Shown one piece after another: positions 59,745-64,000 of a stretch of 64,000 bases of DNA. The notes beneath the pieces are model-generated. The model had not been told where the DNA came from. It did no database searches and was given only the letters and a program-made list of their open reading frames with translations. This DNA is from Gorsachius magnificus (Eukaryota > Chordata > Aves > Pelecaniformes > Ardeidae), in assembly GCA_034008185.1 (NCBI GenBank), contig CM067086.1, forward strand, positions 65,704,286 to 65,768,285, written 5' to 3'. How positions within the stretch are numbered: the first letter of the stretch is position 1; each line of letters opens with the position of its first letter. The position numbers and the translations under genes are program-made.

Positions 59745-61341
59745 CTGTTGGGAAATACATTCAGTTAAAGCTGAGAATAACCCCCAATAAATCTATCTTC
59801 AGGACATTTGTCTCCCAACTGCAGGCTTAGGGAGCAGTGTTTCAGTCCCTTAATTCCCCGGAGCTAACACACAGCCTGACAGCAGTCGGTCAGCTAGCAC
59901 CACGTGAAGCCCAGCAGAGCTGACAGCGGGCAGTAATCCAGGAGCACGAGGTTATGAGACAACACAGAGTTCACGAGGGCTTGGAAGTGCTGAAATACAG
60001 CAGAGTGACAGACAGGTCTCATTGCAAGCGTCAGGGCTCTACAAGAAGTTAGACATTGCATTGCTGGAGCGTGTCCAGCGGAGAGCACGGAAGCTGGTGA
60101 GGGGTCTGGAGCCCCAGGCTGCTGAGGAGCGGCTGGGGGGGTTCAGCCTGGAGCAGAGGAGGCTGAGGGGAGCCCTCATCGCTCCTTACAACTGCCTGAG
60201 AGGAGGGGGGAGCCGGGGCGGGGGGGGGGGGTCGGGCTCTGCTCCCAGGGAACAGGCAATGGGACAAGGGGAAACGGCCTCAAGTTGTGCCAGGGCAGGT
60301 TTAGCTTGGACATAAAGAAAAATTCCTTCCCCAAAAGGGTTGTCAAGCACTGGAAGGGGCTGCCCAGGGAAGGGGTCGAGTCCCCATCCCTGGGGGGATT
60401 TAAAAGCCAGGCAGACGAGGTGCTTAGGGACAGGGTTTAGTGGTGGGATGGCAGGGTTAGGGGAATGGTTGGGCTTGATGATCTTCAGGGTCTTTTCCAA
60501 CCTAAACGATTCCATGATTCTAAGTATTTGAAGACTTAAGGGAATCTTTTCCAAAATCCCTGAGCAGTTAAAGCAGATGCTTGCTATGTAATTCTAGGGA
60601 CCTCACTAGGAAGACTGGTTTATAAACTTGCAGCAATAGTCTTTAAAAACTACTTGTAGCTCATCAGGAGACTAGCTTTAGCACATTTGAGAATCATTTT
60701 AAATATGAATATTCAAAACCTCTAGACGTTACAAGTGAAACGCAGAGCTCCTTTTTCCAGCCTCACTTCACATCATTCACACAATCTAAACCATATGAAC
60801 CCAGTGCACTTCCCTTGCAAACAACTGAAAGCCATCAAGAATATAAAATTGGAAATCAGTGGTTTTCAAATGAGCTTTGGGAACAAAACAAACCCTCCTG
60901 CACTGTATTAACTGGCACTGAGGCAGCACAGCCCCTCTGGAAAGGGGAGCCAGACATTATCTGCACAGCTGGTAGGGAAGATACGGATCCCCATCGTGCC
61001 AGACAGTGAGCAAACACACAGCAGACCTTATCCATCCCTGAAAATTTACTATCTCTGTTAGACACAAGATAACACAGGCAGATGAATCAGATGTTGGGGC
61101 AGTAAAACAAAAAAAAAACCCAACTTTTTTTTTGTTTTAATACTTTTCTTGAAGTAACCATCTGCAGCTTTGCCTCTTTACTGCTGGCAAGTGCAAGTAT
61201 TGCCAGTGGAAGACACTCACATCCCACTACAGAAACCTTGGGGCAGAGGGGACTGCGGGGAAGCCCTCCAGACTGCCCAGCACAGCAGGGCCAGAGCTCC
61301 CCGGGCCCCAGCAGGAAGGTGGGAACAGTCCCTTCTCTTAC
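59745..61341. other. KTN1 intron, 1.6 kb, holding an antisense CR1
   Basis: Minus-strand GT-AG intron. Its middle third is a plus-strand CR1 fragment (60040-60522), antisense to KTN1. The rest is unique AT-rich sequence with nothing else recognisable. Confidence 0.8.
60040..60522 (+). repeat. CR1 LINE fragment inside a KTN1 intron (antisense to the gene)
   Basis: TTGCTGGAGCGTGTCCAGCG through TTCAGCCTGGAGCAGAGGAG to TTTTCCAACCTAAACGATTC. The GGTTTAGTGGTGGGATGGCA block places it with the 2181/12922 type. A G-rich stretch at 60200-60231 (a G12 run) interrupts the ORF2 remnant. It is the only CR1 I find in the 17.5 kb of KTN1. Confidence 0.95.
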
Positions 61342-61431
61342 CACGTTAGAAGGAAGAGAGACTTTAGGGAACAGCTTCTGGAGTAGTTCACGCGTCTCCA
61401 CCTCGGCAGCTTCCAAATGCTGCTGCTTCTC
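61342..61431 (-). CDS. KTN1: KTN1 coding exon (codons 30-59)
   Basis: This 90-bp phase 0/0 exon starts Glu-Lys-Gln-Gln-His-Leu and ends Pro-Ser-Asn-Val. The acceptor AG is at 61433-61432 and the donor is gtaag from 61341. It contains LLQKLFPKVSLPSN, matching the kinectin stretch KLFPKVSVPSN where the long coiled coil is briefly broken by two prolines. It joins in frame to the preceding exon across an intron of about 1.84 kb with no other exon-like segment. Confidence 0.93.
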
Positions 61432-63272
61432 CTAAACCAAGAGAAAGGCTCACGTGAAATTGGGCACCACACTCCACAGCCCTGGCAATAGCCTCTTCTA
61501 TGCCTAGAGTAACTTAATTAACCCAGAAAGTAATTTTTTTTAAGTGAGAAAGGCTCTACAGTCTCTAAAATTGCCAGTAAATTGCTTCAAAAATTGACAC
61601 TGAATTGCTTCAGAATTTGGCCTTCACATTTGTTTGTGCTCTTAAGCTTTTAAGTTCTCCCTCCAATCTAGCCTGTTCGTACAGAAATTACACCATCATT
61701 GACTTGTTCACAACAAACTACACTGTGCTCAGTAACTGCATCCACAGATCACACCAACCCTGCCACTTAAGTTGAGCAATCTCAAAACCATGAAGTTTGG
61801 TCAATCAACAATTTTTTAAAAATCCATACTTCTAAACAATTTTAGGTGGGGGGGGGGGGGAAAAATCACCATAAATTATCACCACCACATCAAAAAAACC
61901 AGATAATTAAAGTCCAAAGGAAACTTTGTGTTAATGCACATTTGAACCAGGCCAAGAAAGCAAGACTGCATCTTCTAAATATTACTTTTAAGTACTCAAG
62001 AGGGAGACCCTTACATCCTCCTTCCCCAAGCTTGGATGCAATGGGAAATAATTATTAGAGCTGTGTGACAATCTCCAGGTTTTCTTTGTCATTGCTCTGC
62101 AAATACAAATAGAGAGCCGAGTGCACCACAGATCCATCGTTCCATTTATTTAACATTAAAAGCAGACCAGCCACAGGACATTTGCTTGCTGTGCTTGTGG
62201 CAGATCGGTTTAATTTAGCCATACGACACTCAGGCTTCCATACAAGTTTAAATGCAGAAAGCCTGAACTCCTGTGCAGAAGGCAGCTTTCTGCAAAAATC
62301 CTTCACTAATATTTGGGTTTGTTTTTTTCTTTGACACCAGCGTTATTGCGCCTTGCTGCTCTGAGTTCCTCTGCTGCAAGAGATCGGTGGCATTAGTAGG
62401 TTGAGATTCAGAGACAGAAACAGACAAGAGACATTAGGCTGTGAAGTTGTGCTAAGTGTGTTAGTTTTCAGCAATTTAGGAACCACCAAAAAGTGGCAAA
62501 TGGCTGTTTGATGGAAGTCTTCCGACTGCAAGAGAAAGCAGGCAAGCATTAGCACACAGCAAAAGCAGGTACACAACTTCTCTCAATGCGGGGCCAAGCA
62601 AAGAGCGGAGACATCTCCAAAACACAGAAGCGCAACCCCAAACCAGAGCTCCTCTGCTTCTAGCTACCTGACTTGTGTTTTTATTTTGATGCTTTTTTTC
62701 TTTGAAATCTGCATGGTGACAATTAACACCAAATCAGGCTTGTAGCAAATGCAGTCTCCTTTCAGAGCAATTCACATCCCACATCATTTTGAACATCGGC
62801 TCCAACGGGACCTGTGGAGCTTCATAGGCTTTCAAGGTGGAAGTTCACAGCTATGGTGACACCATTTTGCTGAGAAGTTCCCAGGTTTTTAAATAAGAGT
62901 TTAGACCTAGCTCTTCACAGGTCACAATACATTTATTCAAGCACAGCAAAAGCCCAGTAGATGAAAGCAGGTTGCTCACCAGCACAGTTTTTATTCTAGA
63001 GCTCCCCACAAAGAAAAAGAAAAAAAAAAAATCACGACAGCTCTAACAATTATACAAACAGAAGTCAGAAGTCAGCATGCCCACAAATTAAGGATAAAAA
63101 AATAAAGAAACCTAAAGACAAGAAGAAGCAGAGGTGAGAGTATATGAATGATCACTCAGAACAGACTATATTTAAATTGCAGTAAAAGTTAAATGCCTCC
63201 ATTTCATTTAAAAAACCAGCTGCAGATCTGCTTCTAGCTTAACGCATCAGTTCTAGCAGTTAACATTACAAC
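61432..63272. other. KTN1 intron, 1.84 kb
   Basis: AT-rich intron with GT-AG ends on the minus strand. It contains a G13 run at 61848-61860 and no interspersed repeat that I recognise. The flanking exons are contiguous in the protein, so no constitutive exon is missing. Confidence 0.8.
61848..61860. repeat. Poly(G) run in a KTN1 intron
   Basis: Thirteen consecutive G followed by A5. Homopolymer; possible four-stranded structure or assembly-length error. Confidence 0.9.
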
Positions 63273-63359
63273 CTTGGCAGTCTTGTTCACTTTGTCCTGC
63301 AGCAATTTTTCAGTTGATGCCAATGCTTCCATTGCTTTCCAGTTTTTCTCCCGAAGGTC
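63273..63359 (-). CDS. KTN1: KTN1 coding exon (codons 1-29 of the 328 visible)
   Basis: This 87-bp exon runs from Asp-Leu-Arg-Glu-Lys-Asn-Trp to Lys-Thr-Ala-Lys, phase 0 at both ends. The acceptor AG is at 63361-63360 and the donor GT starts at 63272. The residues DLREKNW, MEALASTEK and LQDKVNKT match kinectin closely. It is a continuous coiled-coil segment with no proline or glycine. It is the most upstream exon I can place; no further exon is recognisable between it and position 64000. Confidence 0.93.
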
Positions 63360-64000
63360 CTAATCATTTTTAGAAAGAATGATTTCAGTTCAGCCAATAT
63401 TCAAACTGTTTCCGCTTTTACTTCAGAGATATATTTTGCATTACATTCCACCATTTGCATTTAAATGCTGGTTATACTGCAAGATGATTTGGCTGGGTAG
63501 GATGACATATACTAGCAAAAACAAGTGTGATGTTCAAAGAGTTTGAATGAAAGGGGGGGGAAAAAAACCCGCCAATTTCTGCCCAACCTGCCCCCATGTC
63601 CAAAACTGATCCAAGTGTTGCTGCAGAGCTTATCACTACAGCGACCCCACACTTTGACTGCACTTGTAAGAAGAAAGAGGGAAGTTTTCAAAAGTAGTGA
63701 GGAACACAAGACACCAAACCACAGATTACACAACAGAGTGTTAGGCATGTCGCGCTGCAGAACCCAGCATGGACCCCAGTATACATGGAGGTGTAACACA
63801 TTTTATGCCCCTGATCTTGCAACCAGATGTAGCTGCGCAGATCCTTATGCCTCAGCCCAAACCTGTGCCAGGGCTGATCTTAGAAACACAAAGCTCGGGA
63901 CCTTGGTTCGCAGCATTTACCCACGCAGCTCTCTCCACTGTGCCCAAAAAAACCTGGTTTGCTCACCAGTGCCCTCCTGGGAGGTTTTGGGATTTCACCA
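63360..64000. other. KTN1 intron continuing past the right edge
   Basis: No exon recognisable as kinectin lies here. The only structure is a short G run followed by A (63554-63567). The open frames in this stretch show no coiled-coil composition. Confidence 0.7.

Larger units (their letters stand above)
46486..63359 (-). other. KTN1: KTN1 (kinectin) gene, 3' portion: 12 coding exons and 3' UTR
   Basis: Kinectin is an integral ER membrane protein whose long cytoplasmic C-terminal coiled coil binds kinesin; the kinesin-binding part is reported in the C-terminal coiled coil (family knowledge). Here twelve minus-strand exons, each flanked by consensus AG and GT sites, join into one open frame of 328 codons rich in Glu, Lys, Leu and Gln. 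The frame matches the C terminus of vertebrate kinectin as I remember it, including DLREKNW, LLQLECEKYKSVLAET, REHLE-ELEKAE-ERSTYV, NERQKVAGD, VIENSD and the final HYQ. RRBP1, the paralogue, shares the SVLAET-like stretch but not the rest. The 5' part, including the transmembrane N terminus, is outside the window. Internal exon phases are 0/0, compatible with the cassette splicing known for this gene. The left end is set by the likely poly(A) site. Confidence 0.95.

Noticed and set aside
62343..62576. Possible extra KTN1 exon in the 1.84-kb intron
   Set aside because: The flanking exons join residue to residue as in known kinectin, and this frame is Cys/Ser/Leu-rich, not coiled-coil.
1..64000. 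CRISPR arrays, operons, prokaryotic mobile elements, tRNA or rRNA genes
   Set aside because: None present. Intron structure, CR1 repeats and composition are those of a bird nuclear genome, and no cloverleaf or rRNA sequence was recognised.

Overview
The window is vertebrate nuclear DNA, almost certainly from a bird. There are no compact bacterial-style genes. The dominant repeats are CR1 LINE fragments with the avian-type 3' end (tails built from an ATTCTATG-like octamer). At least 19 CR1 copies can be traced, plus one nested inside another. The only gene I can support has GT-AG introns of 0.2 to 4.5 kb.

Gene region (about 46.48 kb to the right edge, minus strand): this is the 3' part of KTN1 (kinectin 1, the ER-anchored coiled-coil kinesin receptor). 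Twelve coding exons can be read at base resolution from 63359 down to 46986. They encode the last 328 residues of the protein, ending His-Tyr-Gln-Leu-Val-Glu-stop. The final Glu codon is split by the last intron, and the terminal exon carries only two bases of it, the stop and the 3' UTR. Every internal exon but the last starts and ends in phase 0. Three consecutive exons are exactly 28 codons, or four heptads, so skipping one leaves the coiled-coil register intact. The rest of KTN1, including the membrane-anchored N terminus, lies beyond position 64000.

Intergenic region (1 to about 46.48 kb): this lies downstream of the KTN1 3' end. If synteny follows human (KTN1, PELI2, TMEM260, OTX2; known order, not visible here), it is the KTN1-PELI2 spacer. 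I find no protein-coding or RNA gene in it. It is more GC-rich than the KTN1 introns and holds 18 of the 19 CR1 copies, in both orientations and from at least three 3'-end subfamilies. It also holds microsatellites, homopolymer runs, a 31-bp GC-rich minisatellite near 36.1 kb and an A-rich VNTR near 40.3 kb. Several AT-rich, TAAT-dense islands (about 2.75-3.2, 18.8-19.2, 22.2-22.9, 31.3-31.6 and 39.2-39.3 kb) look like candidate conserved regulatory elements, but this is inference from composition only.

I see no novel defence, mobile or biosynthetic system. The most informative observations are the exact KTN1 exon model with its register-preserving exons, and a tiny CR1 insertion with a target-site duplication inside an older CR1 at 36995-37057.
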